From assembly GCA_029168955.1 (NCBI GenBank), contig JAPDOI010001524.1, forward strand, positions 1 through 64,000: 64,000 nt of DNA. The letters run 5' to 3'. The translations under genes and the position numbers were made by a program. Position 1 is the first letter of the stretch; every line of letters starts with the position of its first letter. The DNA comes from Aplectana chamaeleonis (lineage: Eukaryota; Nematoda; Chromadorea; Rhabditida; Cosmocercidae). This document shows positions 11,273 through 25,490 of the stretch, in pieces. The notes beneath the pieces are model-generated. The model did no database searches and was not told the origin of the DNA. It worked only from the letters and a program-made list of their open reading frames with translations.

Positions 11273-14200
11273 GGGATGTCGTGAAAAGTGCTTCAGGCAT
11301 CTGGAGACGTCATCGACACATCGTGAAAAGTGCCCCAGGCTTCTGGTGACGTCATCGGGACGTCGTGAAAAGTGCCCCAGGCTTCTAACGACGTCATCGG
11401 GACGTCGTGAAAAGTGCTTCAGGCTTCTGATGACGTCATCGACAGATCGTGAAAAGTGCCCCAGGCTTCTGATAACGTCATCGGGACGTCGTGAAAAGTG
11501 CTTCGGGCTTCTGATGACGTCATCGGGACGTCGTGAAAAGTGCCCCAGGCTCCTGGTGACGTCATCGGGACGTCGTGAAAAGTGCTTAGGGCTTCTAATG
11601 ACGTCATCGGGACGTCGTGGAAAGTGCTTCAGACTTCTGATGACGTCATCGACACATCGTGAAAAGTGCCCCAGGCTTCTGATAACGTCATCGGGATGTC
11701 GTGAAAAGTGCTTCAGGCTTCAGGAGACGTGATCAGGATGTCGTGAAAAGTGCTTCAGGCTTCTGAAGACGTCATCGGGATGTCGTGAAAAGTGCTTCAG
11801 GCTTCTGAAGACGTCATCGGGATGTCGTGAAAAGTGCATCGGGCTTCCGAAGACGTCATCGGGATGTCGTGAAAGTGCATTGGGCTTCTGATGACGTCAT
11901 CGGGATGTCGTGAAAAGTGCTTCAGGCTTCTGAAGACGTCATCGGGATGTCGTGAAAAGTGCTTCGGGCTTCTGATGACGTCATCGAGACGTGTCGTGAA
12001 AAGTGCTTCCGGGCTTCTGATGACGTCATCGGGACGTCGTTGAAGAAAGTGCTTCGGGCTTCTGATGACGTCATCGGGACGTCGTGAAAAGTGCTTCAGG
12101 CTTCTGATGACGTCATCGAGACATCGTGAAAAGTGCTTCAGGCTTCTGGTGACGTGATCGGGACGTCATTAAAAGTGCTTCGGGTTTCTGATGACGTCAT
12201 AAGGATGTCGTGAAAAGTGCTTCAGGCTTCTGAAGACGTCATCGGGATGTCGTGAAAAGGGCTTCAGGCTTCTGATGACGTCATCGGGACGTCGTGAAGT
12301 GCCCCAGGCTTCTGATGACGTCATCGGGACGTCGTGGAAAGTGCTTAAGGCTTCTGATGACGTCATCGGGATGTCGTGAAAAGTGCTTCAGGCTTCTGGA
12401 GACGTCATCGGGATGTCGTGAAAAGTGCATTGGGCTTCTGATGACGTCATCAGGATGTCGTGAAAAGTGCTTTAGGCTTCTGAAGACGTCATCGGGATGT
12501 CGTGAAAAGTGCTTCAGGCTTCTGATAACGTCATCGGAACGTCGTGAAAAGTGCTTTGGGCTTCTGATGACGTCATCGGGACGTCGTGAAAAGTGCTTGG
12601 GCTTCTGATGACGTCATCAGGATGTCGTGAAAAGTGCTTTAGGCTTCTGATGACGTCATCGGGTTGTCGTGAAAAGTGCTTCAGGCTTCTGATAACGTCA
12701 TCGTGATGTCGTGAAAAGTGCAATGGGCTTCTGATGACGTCATCAGGATGTCGTGAAAAGTGCTTCAGGCTTCTGAAGACGTCATCGGGTTGTCGTGAAA
12801 AGTGCTTCAGGCTTCTGATAACGTCATCGTGATGTCGTGAAAAGTGCTTCAGGCTTCTGAAGACGTCATCGGGATGTCGTGAAAAGTGCTTCAGGCTTCT
12901 GAAGACGTCATCAGGATGTCGTGAGAGTGCATTGGGCTTCTGATGACGTCATCGGGGTGTCGTGGAAAGGGCTTCCAGGCTTCTGAAGACGTCATCGGGA
13001 CGTCGTGAAAAGTGCTTCGGGTTCCTGATGACGTCATCAGGACGTCGTGAAAAGTGCTTCGGGCTTCTGATGACGTCATCGGGACGTCGTTAAAAGTGCT
13101 TCGGGCTTCTGATGACGTCATCGGGACGTCGTGAAAAGTGCCCCAGGCTTCTAACGACGTCATCGGGACGTCGTGGAAAGTGCTTAAGGCTTCTGATGAC
13201 GTCATCGGGACGTCGTGCAAAGTGCTTAAGGCTTCTGATGACGTCATCGGGACGTCAAGGAAAGTGCTTAAGGCTTCTGATGACGTCATCGGGACGTCGT
13301 GAAAAGTGCCCCAGGCTTCTGATGACGTCATCGGGACGTCGTGGAAAGTGCTTCAGGCTTCTGATGACGTCATCGGGATGTCGTGAAAAGTGCTTCAGGC
13401 TTCTGAAGATGTCATCAGGATGTCGTTAAAAGTGCTTCAGGCTTCTGATGACGTCATCGGGACGTCGTGAAAAGTGCTTCAGGCTTCTGATGACGTCATC
13501 GGGACGTCGTGAAAAGTGCTTCAGGCTTCTGATGACGTCATCGGGACGTCGTGAAAAGTGCTTCAGGCTTCTGATGACGTCATCGGGACGTCGTGAAAAG
13601 TGCTTCAGGCTTCTGAAGACGTCATCGGGACGTCGTGAAAAGTGCTTCAGGCTTCTGATGACGTCATCAGGATGTCGTGAAAAGTGCTTCAGGCTTCTGA
13701 TGACGTCATCGGGACGTCGTGAAAGTGCTTCAGGCTTCTGATGACGTCATCGGGACGTCATGAAAAGTGCTTCGGGTTTCTGATGACGTCATCGGGACGT
13801 CGTGAAAAGTGCTTCGGGCTTCTGATGACGTCATCGTGACGTCGTGAAAAGTGGTTTGGGCTTCTGACGACGTCATCGGGACATCGTGAAAAGTGCCCCA
13901 GGCTTCTGGTGACGTGATCGTGACGTCATGAAAAGTGCTTAGGGCTTCTGATGACGTCATCGGGACGTCGTGAAAAGTGCCCCAGGCTTCTAACGACGTC
14001 ATCGGAACGTCGTGAAAAGTGCTTCAGGCTTCTGATGACGTCATCGGGACGTCATGAAAAGTGCTTCGGGCTTCTGATGACGTCATCGGGACGTCATGAA
14101 AAGTGCTTCGGGCTTCTGATGACGTCATCGGGACGTCGTGAAAAGTGCTTTGGGCTTCTGATGACGTCATCGGGACGTCATGAAAAGTGCTCCAGGCTTC

Positions 14201-17200
14201 TGATGACGTCATCGGGACGTCATGAAAAGTGCTTCGGGCTTCTGATGACGTCATCGGGACATTCTGGAAAGTGCTACGGGCTTCTGATGACGTCATCGGG
14301 ACATCCTGAAAAGTGCTTCGGGCTTCTGATGACGTCATCGGGATGTCGTGAAAGTGCTTCAGGCTTCTGATGACGTCATCGGGACGTCGTGAAAAGTGCT
14401 TCGGGCTTCTGATGACGTCATCGGGACGTCGTGAAAAGTGCTTCAGGCTTCTGATGACGTCATCGGGATGTCGTGAAAAGTGCTTCAGGCTTCTGATGAC
14501 GTCATCGGGACGTCGTGAAAGTGCCCCAGGCTTCTGATGACGTCATCGGGACGTCGTGAAAAGTGCTTCAGGCTTCTGATGACGTCATCGGGACGTCGTG
14601 AAAAGTGCTTCGGGCTTCTGATGACGTCATCGGGACGTCGTGAAAAGTGCTTCCGGAGCTTCTGATGACGTCATCGGGACATCGTGAGAAGTGATTCAGG
14701 CTTTTTATGACGTTATCGTGACGTCGTGAAAAGTGCGTCGGGCTTCTGATGCCGTCACGGGGACGTCGGTAAAAGAGCCTCGGGCTTCTGATGACGTCAT
14801 CGAGACATCGTGAAAAGTGCTTCAGGATTCTGATGACGTCATCGAGACATCGTAAAGAGTGCTTCAGGCTTCTGGTGACGTCATGGGGACGTCGGAAGAT
14901 GTGCTTCGGGCTTCTGATGACGTCATCGGGACGTCATGAAAAGTGCTTCGGTCTTCTGATGACGTCATCGGGACATCGTGAAAAGTGCTTCAGGATTCTG
15001 ATGACGTCATCGGGACATCGTGAAAAGTGCTTCGGTCTTCTGATGCCGTCACGGGACGTCGGGAAAAGTGCTTCAGGCTTCTGATGACGTCATCGGGACG
15101 TCGTGAAAGTGCTTCAGGCTTCTGATGACGTCATCGGGACGTCGTGAAAAGTGCTTCAGGCTTCTGATGACGTCATCGGGACGTCGTGAAAAGTGCCCCA
15201 GGCTTCTGGTGACGTGATCGTGACGTCATGAAAAGTGCTTAGGGCTTCTGATGACGTCATCGGGACGTCGTGAAAAGTGCTTCAGGCTTCTGATGACGTC
15301 ATCGGCAGATCGTGAAAAGCGCCCCAGGCTTCTGATGACGTCATCGGGACGTCGTGGAAAGTGCTTAAGGCTTCTGATGACGTCATCGGGATGTCGTGAA
15401 AAGTGCTTCAGGCTTCTGAAGACGTCATCGGGATGTCGTGAAAAGTGCTTCGGGCTTCTGATGACGTCATCTAAAGGTCATGAAAAGTGCTTCGGGTTTC
15501 TGATGACGTCATCGGGACGTCGTGAAAAGTGCTTCGGGCTTCTGATGACGTCATCGTGACGTCGTGAAAAGTGGTTTGGGCTTCTGACGACGTCATCGGG
15601 ACGTCGTGAAAAGTGCTTCAGGCTTCTGATGACGTCATCGGGACGTCGTGAAAAGTGCTTCAGGCTTCTGATGACGTTATCGGGACGTCGTGAAAAGTGC
15701 TTCGGGCTTCTGACGAAGTCATCGGGATGTCGTGAGAAGTGCTTCAGGCTTCTGATGACGTCATCGGGATGTCGTGAAAAGTGCTTCAGGCTTCTGATGA
15801 CGTCATCGGGATGTCGTGAAAAGTGCTTCAGGCTTCTGAAGACGTCATCAGGATGTCGTGAAAAGTGCTTCAGGCTTCTGATGACGTCATCTGAACGTCC
15901 TGAAAAGTGCTTTGGGACGTCGTGAAAAGTGCTTCGGGCTTCTGATGACGTCATCGGGACGTCGTTAAAAGTGCTTCGGGCTTCTGATGACGTCATCGTG
16001 ACGTCGTGAAAAGTGGTTTGGGCTTCTGACGACGTCATCGGGACATCGTAAAAAGTGCCCCAGGCTTCTGGTGACGTCATCGGGACGTCGTGAAAGTGCT
16101 TCAGGCTTCTGATGACGTCATCGGGACGTCGTGAAAAGTGCTTCAGGCTTCTGATGACGTCATCGGGACGTCGTGAAAAGTGCTTCAGGCTTCTGATGAC
16201 GTCATCGGGACGTCGTGAAAGTGCTTCAGGCTTCTGATGACGTCATCGGGATGTCGTGAAAAGTGCTTCAGGCTTCTGATGACGTCATCGGGACGTCGTG
16301 AAAAGTGCTTCAGGCTTCTGATGACGTCATCCGGGACGTCGTGAAAAGTGCTTCGGGCTTCTGATGACGTCATCGGGACGTCGTGAAAAGTGCTTCCAGG
16401 CTTCTGATGACGTCATCGGGACGTCGTGAAAAGTGCTTCAGGCTTCTGATAACGTCATCGGGACGTCGTGAAAAGTGCTTCGGGCTTCTGATGACGTCAT
16501 CGGGATGTCGTGAAAAGTGCTTCAGGCTTCTGAAGACGTCATCGGGATGTCGTGAAAAGTGCTTCAGGCTTCTGAAGACGTCATCGGGATGTCGTAAAAA
16601 GTGCATCGGGCTTCTGATGACGTCATCGGGACATCGTGAAAAGTGCCCCAGGCTTCTGATGACGTCATCGGGACATCGTGAAAAGTGCCCCAGGCTTCTG
16701 ATGACGTCATCGTGACGTCGTGAAAAGTGCTTCTGGTTTCTGATGACGTCATCGGGACATCGTGAAAAGTGCTTTGGGCTTCTGATGACGTCATCGTGAC
16801 GTCGTGAAAAGTGCTTCTGGCTTCTGATGACGTCATCGGGACATCGTGAAAAGTGCTTTGGGCTTCTGATTACGTCATACCAATGTCGTGAAAAGTGATT
16901 CAGGCTTTTGATGACGACATCGGGACGTCGTGAAAAGTGCTTCCAGGCTTCTGATGACGTCATCGGGACGTCGTGAAAAGTGCTTCAGGCTTCTGATGAC
17001 GTCATCGGGACGTCGTGAAAAGTGCTTCAGGCTTCTGATGACGTCATCGGGACGTCGTGAAAAGTGCTTCAGGCTTCTGATGACGTCATCGGGATGTCGT
17101 GAAAAGTGCTTCCAGGCTTCTGAAGACGTCATCGGGATGTCGTGAAGAAAAAGTGCTTCAGGCTTCCAGAAGACGTCATCAGGGATGTCGTGAAAAGTGC

Positions 17201-20200
17201 TTCAGGCTTCTGATGACGTCATCGGGACGTCGTGAAAGTGCTTCAGGCTTCTGATGACGTCATCGGGATGTCGTGAAAAGTGCTTCAGGCTTCTGATGAC
17301 GTCATCGGGACGTCGTGAAAAGTGCTTGGGGCTTCTGTTGACGTCATCGGGATGTCGTGAAAAGTGCTTGGGGGTTCTGTTGACGTCATCGGGATGTCGT
17401 GGAAAGTGGTTCGGGCTTCTGATGAAGTCATCGGGACGTCGTGAAAAAGTGCTTCAGGCTTCTGATGACGTCATCGGGACGTCGTGAAAAGTGCTTCGGG
17501 CTTTTGATGAAGTCATCGGGACGTCGTGAAAATTGCTTCGGGCTTCTGATGAAGTCATCGGGACGTCGTGAAAAGTGCTTCAAGCTTCTATTGAAGTCAT
17601 CGGGACGTCGTGAAAAGTGCTTCAGGCTTCTATTGAAGTCATCGGGACGTCGTGAAAAGTGCTTCAGGCCTCTGATGACGTCATCGGGACGTCGCGAAAA
17701 GTGCTTCGGGCTTCTGATGAAGTCATCGGGATGTCGTGAAAGTGCTTCGCGCTTCTGATGACGTCATCGGGACGTCGTGAAAAATGCTTCAGGCTTCTGA
17801 AGACGTCATCGGGACGTCGTGAAAGTGCTTTGGGCTTCTGATGACGTCATCGGGATGTCGTGAAAAGTGCTTCAGGCTTCTGATGACGTCATCGGGACGT
17901 CGTGAAAAGTGCTTCAGGCTTCTGATGACGTCATCGGGACGTCGTGAAAAGTGCTTCAGGCTTCTGACGACGTCATCGGGACGTCGTGAAAAGTGCTTAA
18001 GGCTTCTGATGACGTCATCGGGACGTCGTGAAAGTGCCCCAGGCTTCTGATGACGTCATCAGGATGTCGTGAAAAGTGCTTTAGGCTTCTGAAGACGTCA
18101 TCGGGTTGTCGTGAAAAGTGCTTCAGGCTTCTGATAACGTCATCTGAACGTCCTGAAAAGTGCTTTGGGCTTCTGATGACGTCATCGGGACGACGTGAAA
18201 AGTGCTTCAGGCTTCTGGAGACGTCATCGGGACGTCGTGAAAAGTGCTTCAGGCTTCTGATGACGTCATCGGGACGACGTGAAAAGTGCTTCAGGCTTCT
18301 GATGACGTCATCAGGATGTCGTGAAAAGTGCTTCAGGCTTCTGAAGACGTCATCAGGATGTCGTGAAAGTGCTTCGGGCTTCTGATGACGTCATCGGGAC
18401 GTCGTGAAAAGTGCTTCGGACTTCTGATGACGTCATCGGGATGTCGTGAAAAGTGCTTCGGACTTCTGATGACGTCATCGGGACGTCGTGAAAAGTGCTT
18501 CGGGCTTCTGATGACGTCATCGGGACGTCGTGAAAAGTGCTTCAAACTCCTGATGACGTCATCGGGACGTCGTGAAAAATGCTTCGGACTTCTGATGACG
18601 TCATCGGGATGTCGTGAAAAGTGCTTCAGACTTCTGATGACGTCATCGGGACGTCGTGAAAAGTGCTTCGGGCTTCTGATGACATCATCGGGACGTCGTG
18701 AAAAATGCTTCGGGCTTCTGATGACGCCATTGGGACGTCGTGAAAAGTGCTTCAGGCTTCTGATGACTTTATCGGGACGTCGTGAAAAGTGCTTCAGGCT
18801 TCTGAAGACGTCATCGGGATATCGTGAAAAGTGCTTCGGGCTTCTGATGACTTCATGGGGACATGCTGAAAAGTGCTTCGGGGTTCTGATGACGTCATCG
18901 GGACGTCGTGAAAAGTGCTTCGGGCTTCTGATGACGTCATCGGGACGTAGTGAAAAGTGCTTCAGGCTTCTGATGACGTTATCGGGATGTCGTGCAAAGT
19001 GCTTCAGGCTTCTGATGACGTCATCGGGATGTCGTGAAAAGTGCCACAGGCTTCTGATGACGTCATCGGGACGTCGTGAAAAGTGCTTCAGGCTTCTGAT
19101 GACGTCATCGGGATGTCGTGAAAGTGCTTCAGGCTTCTGATGACGTCATCGGGATGTCGTGAAAAGTGCTTCAGGCTTCTGATGACGTCATCGGGATGTC
19201 GTGAAAAGTGCTTTGGGCTTCTGATGACGTCATCGGGATGTCGTGAAAAGTGCCCCAGGCTTCTAACGACGTCATCGGGACGTCGTGAAAAGTGCTTCAG
19301 GCTTCTGATGACGTCATCGGCAGATCGTGAAAAGTGCCCCAGGCTTCTGATGACGTCATCGGGATGTCGTGAAAAGTGCATTGGGCTTCTCATGACGTCA
19401 TCAGGATGTCGTGAAAAGTGCAATGGGCTTCTGATGACGTCATAAAGATGTCGTGAAAAGTGCTTCAGGCTTCTGAAGACGTCATCGGGATGTCGTGAAA
19501 AGTGCCCCAGGCTTCTGATGACGTCATCGGGACGTCGTGAAAAGTGCTTCAGGCTTCTGATGACGTCATCGGGATGTCGTGAAAAGTGCTTCAGGCTTCT
19601 GGAGACGTCATCGGGATGTCGTGAAAAGTGCATTGGGCTTCTGATGACGTCATCAGGATGTCGTGAAAAGTGCAATGGGCTTCTGATGACGTCATCAGGA
19701 TGTCGTGAAAAGTGCTTCAGGCTTCTGAAGACGTCATCGGGATGTCGTGAAAAGGGCTTCAGGCTTCTGATGACGTCATAAAGATGTCGTGAAAAGTGCT
19801 TCAGGCTTCTGAAGACGTCATCGGGATGTCGTGAAAAGTGCTTCAGGCTTCTGAAGACGTCATCAGGATGTCGTGAAAAGTGCTTCAGGCTTCTGAAGAC
19901 GTCATCGGGACGTCGTGAAAAGTGCTTCGGGCTTCTGATGACGTCATCGGGACGTCGTGAAAAGTGCTTCGGGCTTCTGATGACGTCATCGGGACGTCGT
20001 GAAAAGTGCTTCGGGCTTCTGATGACGTCATCGGGACGTCGTGAAAAGTGCGTCGGGCTTCTGATGACGTCATCTGAACGTCCTGAAAAGTGCTTTGGGC
20101 TTCTGATGACGTCATCGGGACGACGTGAAAAGTGCTTCAGGCTTCTGGAGACGTCATCGGGATGTCGTGAAAAGTGCATTGGGCTTCTGATGACGTCATC

Positions 20201-23200
20201 GGCAGATCGTGAAAAAAGCCCCAGGCTTCTGATGACGTCATCGGGACGTCAAGGAAAGTGCTTCAGGCTTCTGATGACGTCATCGGGACGTCGTGAAAAG
20301 TGCCCCAGGCTTCTAACGACGTCATCGGGACGTCGTGGAAAGTGCTTAAGGCTTCTGATGACGTCATCGGGATGACGTGAAAAGTGATTCAGGCTTCTGG
20401 AGACGTCATCGGGATGTCGTGAAAAGTGCTTCAGGCTTCTGAAGACGTCATCAGGATGTCGTGAAAAGTGCTTCAGGCTTCTGAAGACGTCATCGGGATG
20501 TCGTGAAAAGTGCTTCAGGCTTCTGAAGACGTCATCAGGATGTCGTGAAAAGTGCTTCAGGCTTCTGAAGACGTCATCGAGACGTCGTGAAAAGTGCGTC
20601 GGGCTTCTGATGACGTCATCTGAACGTCGTGAAAAGTGCTTTGGGCTTCTGATGACGTCATCGGGACGTCGTGAAAAGTGCTTCGGGCTTCTGATGACGT
20701 CATCGGGATGTCGTGAAAAGTGCTTCAGGCTTCTGAAGACGTCATCGGGATGTCTTGAAAAGTGCTTAGGGCTTCTGATGACGTCATCGGGACGTCGTGA
20801 AAAGTGCCCAAGGCTTCTGATGACGTCATCGGGACGTCGTGGAAAGTGCTTAAGGCTTCTGATGACGTCATCGACACATCGTGAAAAGTGCCCCAGGCTT
20901 CTGATGACGTCATCGGGACGTCGTGAAAAGTGCTTCGGGCTTCTGGAGACGTCATCGAGACGTCGTGAAAAGTGCGTCGGGCTTCTGATGACGTCATCTG
21001 AACGTCGTGAAAAGTGCTTAGGGCTTCTGATGACGTCATCGGGACGTCGTGAAAAGTGCCCCAGGCTTCTGATGACGTCATCGGGACGTCGTGCAAAGTG
21101 CTTAAGGCTTCTGATGACGTCATCGACACATCGTGAAAAGTGCCACAGGCTTCTGATGACGTCATCGGGACGTCGTGGAAAGTGCTTCGGGCTTCTGATG
21201 ACGTCATCGGGATGTCGTGAAAAGTGCTTCAGGCTTCTGGAGACGTCATCGGGATGTCGTGAAAAGTGCATTGGGCTTCTGATGACGTCATCAGGATGTC
21301 GTGAAAAGTGCTTCGGGCTTCTGATGACGTCATCGGGACGTCGTTAAAAGTGCTTCGGGCTTCTGATGACGTCATCGTGACGTCGTGAAAAGTGGTTTGG
21401 GCTTCTGACGACGTCATCGGGACATCGTGAAAAGTGCCCCAGGCTTCTAACGACGTCATCGGGACGTCGTGAAAAGTGCTTCAGGCTTCTGATGACGTCA
21501 TCGGCAGATCGTGAAAAGTGCCCCAGGCTTCTGATGACGTCATCGGGACGTCGTGGAAAGTGCTTCAGGCTTCTGATGACGTCATCGGCAGATCTAGAAA
21601 AGTGCCCCAGGCTTCTGATGACGTCATCGGGACGTCGTGGAAAGTGCTTCAGGCTTCTGATGACGTCATCGACACATCGTGAAAAGTGCCCCAGGCTTCT
21701 GATAACGTCATCGGGATGTCGTGAAAAGTGCTTCAGGCTTCTGAAGACGTCATCGGGATGTCGTGAAAAGTGCATTGGGCTTCTGATGACGTCATCAGGA
21801 TGTCGTGAAAAGTGCTTCAGGCTTCTGAAACGTCATCGGGATGTCGTGAAAAGTGCATTGGGCTTCTGATGACGTCATCAGGATGTCGTGAAAAGTGCTT
21901 CAGGCTTCTGAAGACGTCATCGGGATGTCGTGAAAAGTGCTTCAGGCTTCTGAAGACGTCATCAGGATGTCGTGAAAAGTGCTTCAGGCTTCTGAAGACG
22001 TCATCGAGACGTCGTGAAAAGTGCGTCGGGCTTCTGATGACGTCATCTGAACGTCGTGAAAAGTGCTTTGGGCTTCTGATGACGTCATCGGGACGTCGTG
22101 AAAAGTGCTTCGGGCTTCTGATGACGTCATCGGGACGTCGTTAAAAGTGCTTCGGGCTTCTGATGACGTCATCGTGACGTCGTGAAAAGTGCTTAGGGCT
22201 TCTGATGACGTCATCGGGACGTCGTGAAAAGTGCCCCAGGCTTCTAACGACGTCATCGGGACGTCGTGAAAAGTGCTTCAGGCTTCTGATGACGTCATCA
22301 GCAGATCGTGAAAAGTGCCCCAGGCTTCTGATGACGTCATCGGGACGTCGTGAAAAGTGCTTCGGGCTTCTGATGACGTCATCGGGACGTCGTTAAAAGT
22401 GCTTCGGGCTTCTGATGGCGTCATCGTGACGTCGTGAAAAGTGCTTAGGGCTTCTGATGACGTCATCGGGACGTCGTGAAAAGTGCCCCAGGCTTCTAAC
22501 GACGTCATCGGGACGTCGTGAAAAGTGCTTCAGGCTTCTGATGACGTCATCGGCAGATCGTGAAAAGTGCCCCAGGCTTCTGATGACGTCATCGGGACGT
22601 CGTGGAAAGTGCTTCAGGCTTCTGATGACGTCATCGACACATCGTGAAAAGTGCCCCAGGCTTCTGATAACGTCATCGGGATGTCGTGAAAAGTGCTTCA
22701 GGCTTCTGGAGACGTCATCTGAACGTCCTGAAAAGTGCTTTGGGCTTCTGATGACGTCATCAGGATATCGTGAAAAGTGCTTCAGGCTTCTGAAACGTCA
22801 TCGGGATGTCGTGAAAAGTGCATTGGGCTTCTCATGACGTCATCAGGATGTCGTGAAAAGTGCTTCAGGCTTCTGAAGACGTCATCGGGATGTCGTGAAA
22901 AGTGCTTCAGGCTTCTGAAGACGTCATCGGGATGTCGTAAAAAGTGCTTCGGGCTTCTGATGACGTGATCGGGACGTCGTGAAAAGTGCTTCGGGCTTCT
23001 GATGACGTCATCGGGACGTCCTGAAAAGTGCTTCGGGCTTCTGATAACGTCATCGGGATGTCGTGAAAAGTGTTTCAGGCTTCTCATGACGTCATCAGGA
23101 TGTCGTGAAAAGTGCTTCAGGCTTCTGAAGACGTCATCGGGATGTCGTGAAAAGTGCTTCAGGCTTCTGAAGATGTCATCAGGATGTCGTGAAAAGTGCA

Positions 23201-24863
23201 ATGGGCTTCTGATGACGTCATAAAGATGTCGTGAAAAGTGCTTCAGGCTTCTGAAGACGTCATCGGGATGTCGTGAAAAGTGCTTCAGGCTTCTGAAGAC
23301 GTCATCAGGATGTCGTGAAAAGTGCTTCAGGCTTCTGAAGACGTCATCCGGATGTCGTGAAAAGTGCTTCAGGCTTCTGAAGACGTCATCGGGATGTCGT
23401 AAAAAGTGCTTCGGGCTTCTGAAGACGTCATCAGGATGTCGTGAAAAGTGCTTTAGGCTTCTGAAGACGTCATCGGGTTGTCGTGAAAAGTGCTTCAGGC
23501 TTCTGATAACGTCATCGGGATGTCGTGAAAAGTGCTTCAGGCTTCTGAAGACGTCATCAGGATGTCGTGAAAAGTGCAATGGGCTTCTGATGACGTCATA
23601 AGGATGTCGTGAAAAGTGCTTCAGGCTTCTGAAGACGTCATCGGGATGTCGTGAAAAGGGCTTCAGGCTTCTGATGACGTCATCGGGATGTCGTGAAAAG
23701 TGCATCCGGCTTCCGAAGGGGTCATCGGGATGTCGTGAAAGTGCTTTGGGCTTCTGATGACGTCATCGGGACGACGTGAAAAGTGCTTCAGGCTTCTGGA
23801 GACGTCATCGGGATGTCGTGAAAAGTGCAATGGGCTTCTGATGACGTCATCAGGATGTCGTGAAAAGTGCTTCAGGCTTCTGAAGACGTCATCGGGATGT
23901 CGTGAAAAGTGCTTCAGGCTTCTGAAGACGTCATCAGGATGTCGTGAAAAGTGCTTCAGGCTTCTGAAGACGTCATCGGGATGTCGTGAAAAGTGCTTCA
24001 GGCTTCTGAAGACGTCATCAGGATGTCGTGAAAAGTGCTTCAGGCTTCTGAAGACGAAATCGGGATGTCGTGAAAAGTGCTTCAGGCTTCTGAAGACGTC
24101 ATCAGGATGTCGTGAAAAGTGCTTCAGGCTTCTGATGACGTCATCGGGATGTCGTGAAAAGTGCATTGGGCTTCTGATGACGTCATCGGCAGATCGTGAA
24201 AAAAGCCCCAGGCTTCTGATGACGTCATCGGGACGTCAAGGAAAGTGCTTCAGGCTTCTGATGACGTCATCGGGATGTCGTGAAAAGTGTTTCAGGCTTC
24301 TCAAGACGTCATCGGGATGTCGTGAAAACTGCATCGGGCTTCCGAAGACGTCATCGGGATGTCGTGAGAGTGCATTGGGCTTCTGATGACGCCATCGGGA
24401 TGTCGTGAAAAGTGCTTCAGGCTTCTGAAGACGTCATCTGAACGTCGTGAAAAGTGCTTTGGGCTTCTGATGACGTCATCGGGACGTCGTGAAAAGTGCT
24501 TCGGGCTTCTGATGACGTCATCGGGACGTCGTTAAAAGTGCTTCGGGCTTCTGATGACGTCATCGGGACGTCGTGAAAAGTGCCCCAGGCTTCTGATGAC
24601 GTCATCGGGACGTCGTGGAAAGTGCTTAAGGCTTCTGATGACGTCATCGGGATGTCGTGAAAAGTGCTTCAGGCTTCTGGAGACGTCATCGGGATGTCGT
24701 GAAAAGTGCATTGGGCTTCTGATGACGTCATCGGCAGATCGTGAAAAAAGCCCCAGGCTTCTGATGACGTCATCGGGACGTCAAGGAAAGTGCTTAAGGC
24801 TTCTGATGACGTCATCGACACATCGTGAAAAGTGCCCCAGGCTTCTGATGACGTCGTCGGGAC

Positions 24864-25163
24864 CAGGGATGAGCGGAATAAAAATATGAAATTTCGGAAA
24901 TCGGTTTTCGGGTTTCGGAACAAAAAAAAAATTTCTCGGGTTTCGAAAATCGGGCGCGAAACGCCTGAAAATGCGCGGAAATGCGGTTTTCGGAACGCGA
25001 AACGCGGAAAAATTCAAAAATCACCTAGTGTTTTCTTACGTCCCGGATGACCCGATATTTTCGCATTCCGCAACGTTTTCTGCGGTTTTCGGAACGCGGA
25101 ATGCCAAAATTGCGCGAAACTGCGGGTTTCGGAACGCGAAACGCGGAACTCCGCTCATCCCTG
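24864..25163. mobile_element. 300-bp hAT-type miniature element inserted in the satellite
   Basis: The ends are an exact 13-bp inverted pair, CAGGGATGAGCGG and CCGCTCATCCCTG. The flanks are GTCGGGAC (24856-24863) and ATCGGGAC (25164-25171), an 8-bp direct repeat with one mismatch. CAGGG termini and 8-bp duplications are typical of the hAT superfamily. The interior is made of GAACGCGAAACGC-like and TTTCGGAA-like words, with inner inverted symmetry and no coding frame. Satellite units continue on both sides, so the satellite predates the insertion. Because the target is a repeat unit, part of the 8-bp match is expected; the clean TIRs carry most of the weight. Confidence 0.85.
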
Positions 25164-25317
25164 ATCGGGACGTCGTGAAAAGTGCTCCGGGCTTCTGATA
25201 ATGTCATAGGGACGTCGTGAAAAGTGCCCCGGGCTTCTGATGACGTCATCGGGACATCGTTAAATGTGCATCGGGCTTCAAGTGACGTCTGTCTTCAAGA
25301 CGTCGTGGAAAGTGCAT

Positions 25318-25490
25318 AGCGGTTCATGTAGTATGTGCGTAGTGCCGCGAAATGTGAGTAGCGATTCATTTGTAGCGTGCTTCTCAAGTTGATTGCTTAC
25401 TGATTATCGCATCAGTCCAAAAAGGTTGATAAGTTTTGGATTTTTTTTTCAGGGATATTACTGCGTAATATCAGGAAAAAAGTGAACAAT
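25318..25490. other. Spacer with a small palindrome
   Basis: Non-repetitive sequence after the satellite. GATATTAC and GTAATATC form a short hairpin at about 25454-25472. Nothing else is recognised. Confidence 0.4.

Larger units (their letters stand above)
7995..25317. repeat. 17-kb satellite of a 42-bp unit carrying the CRE palindrome TGACGTCA
   Basis: The unit is GATGACGTCATCGG(G), then AYGTCGTGAAAAGTGC, then a variable TTCAGG/ATTGGG/CCCAGG/TTCGGG segment and CTTCT. It repeats every 42 bp, about 400 times, with the 300-bp insertion at 24864-25163 as the only large break. GATGACGTCATC is a perfect 12-bp palindrome containing TGACGTCA, the consensus CREB/ATF site; many units carry the variant GAAGACGTCATC, which breaks it. 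Since 42 is a multiple of three, frames stay open for hundreds of codons on both strands (up to 511 codons, minus 7992-9527). The resulting 14-residue repeats such as TSSGCREKCFRLLK are artefacts. Some stretches alternate two unit types in an 84-bp dimer, for example 7995-8340. Confidence 0.97.

Noticed and set aside
7995..25317. CRISPR array
   Set aside because: Repeats are directly adjacent with no unique spacers, far too many, and the surrounding sequence is eukaryotic transposon-rich DNA.
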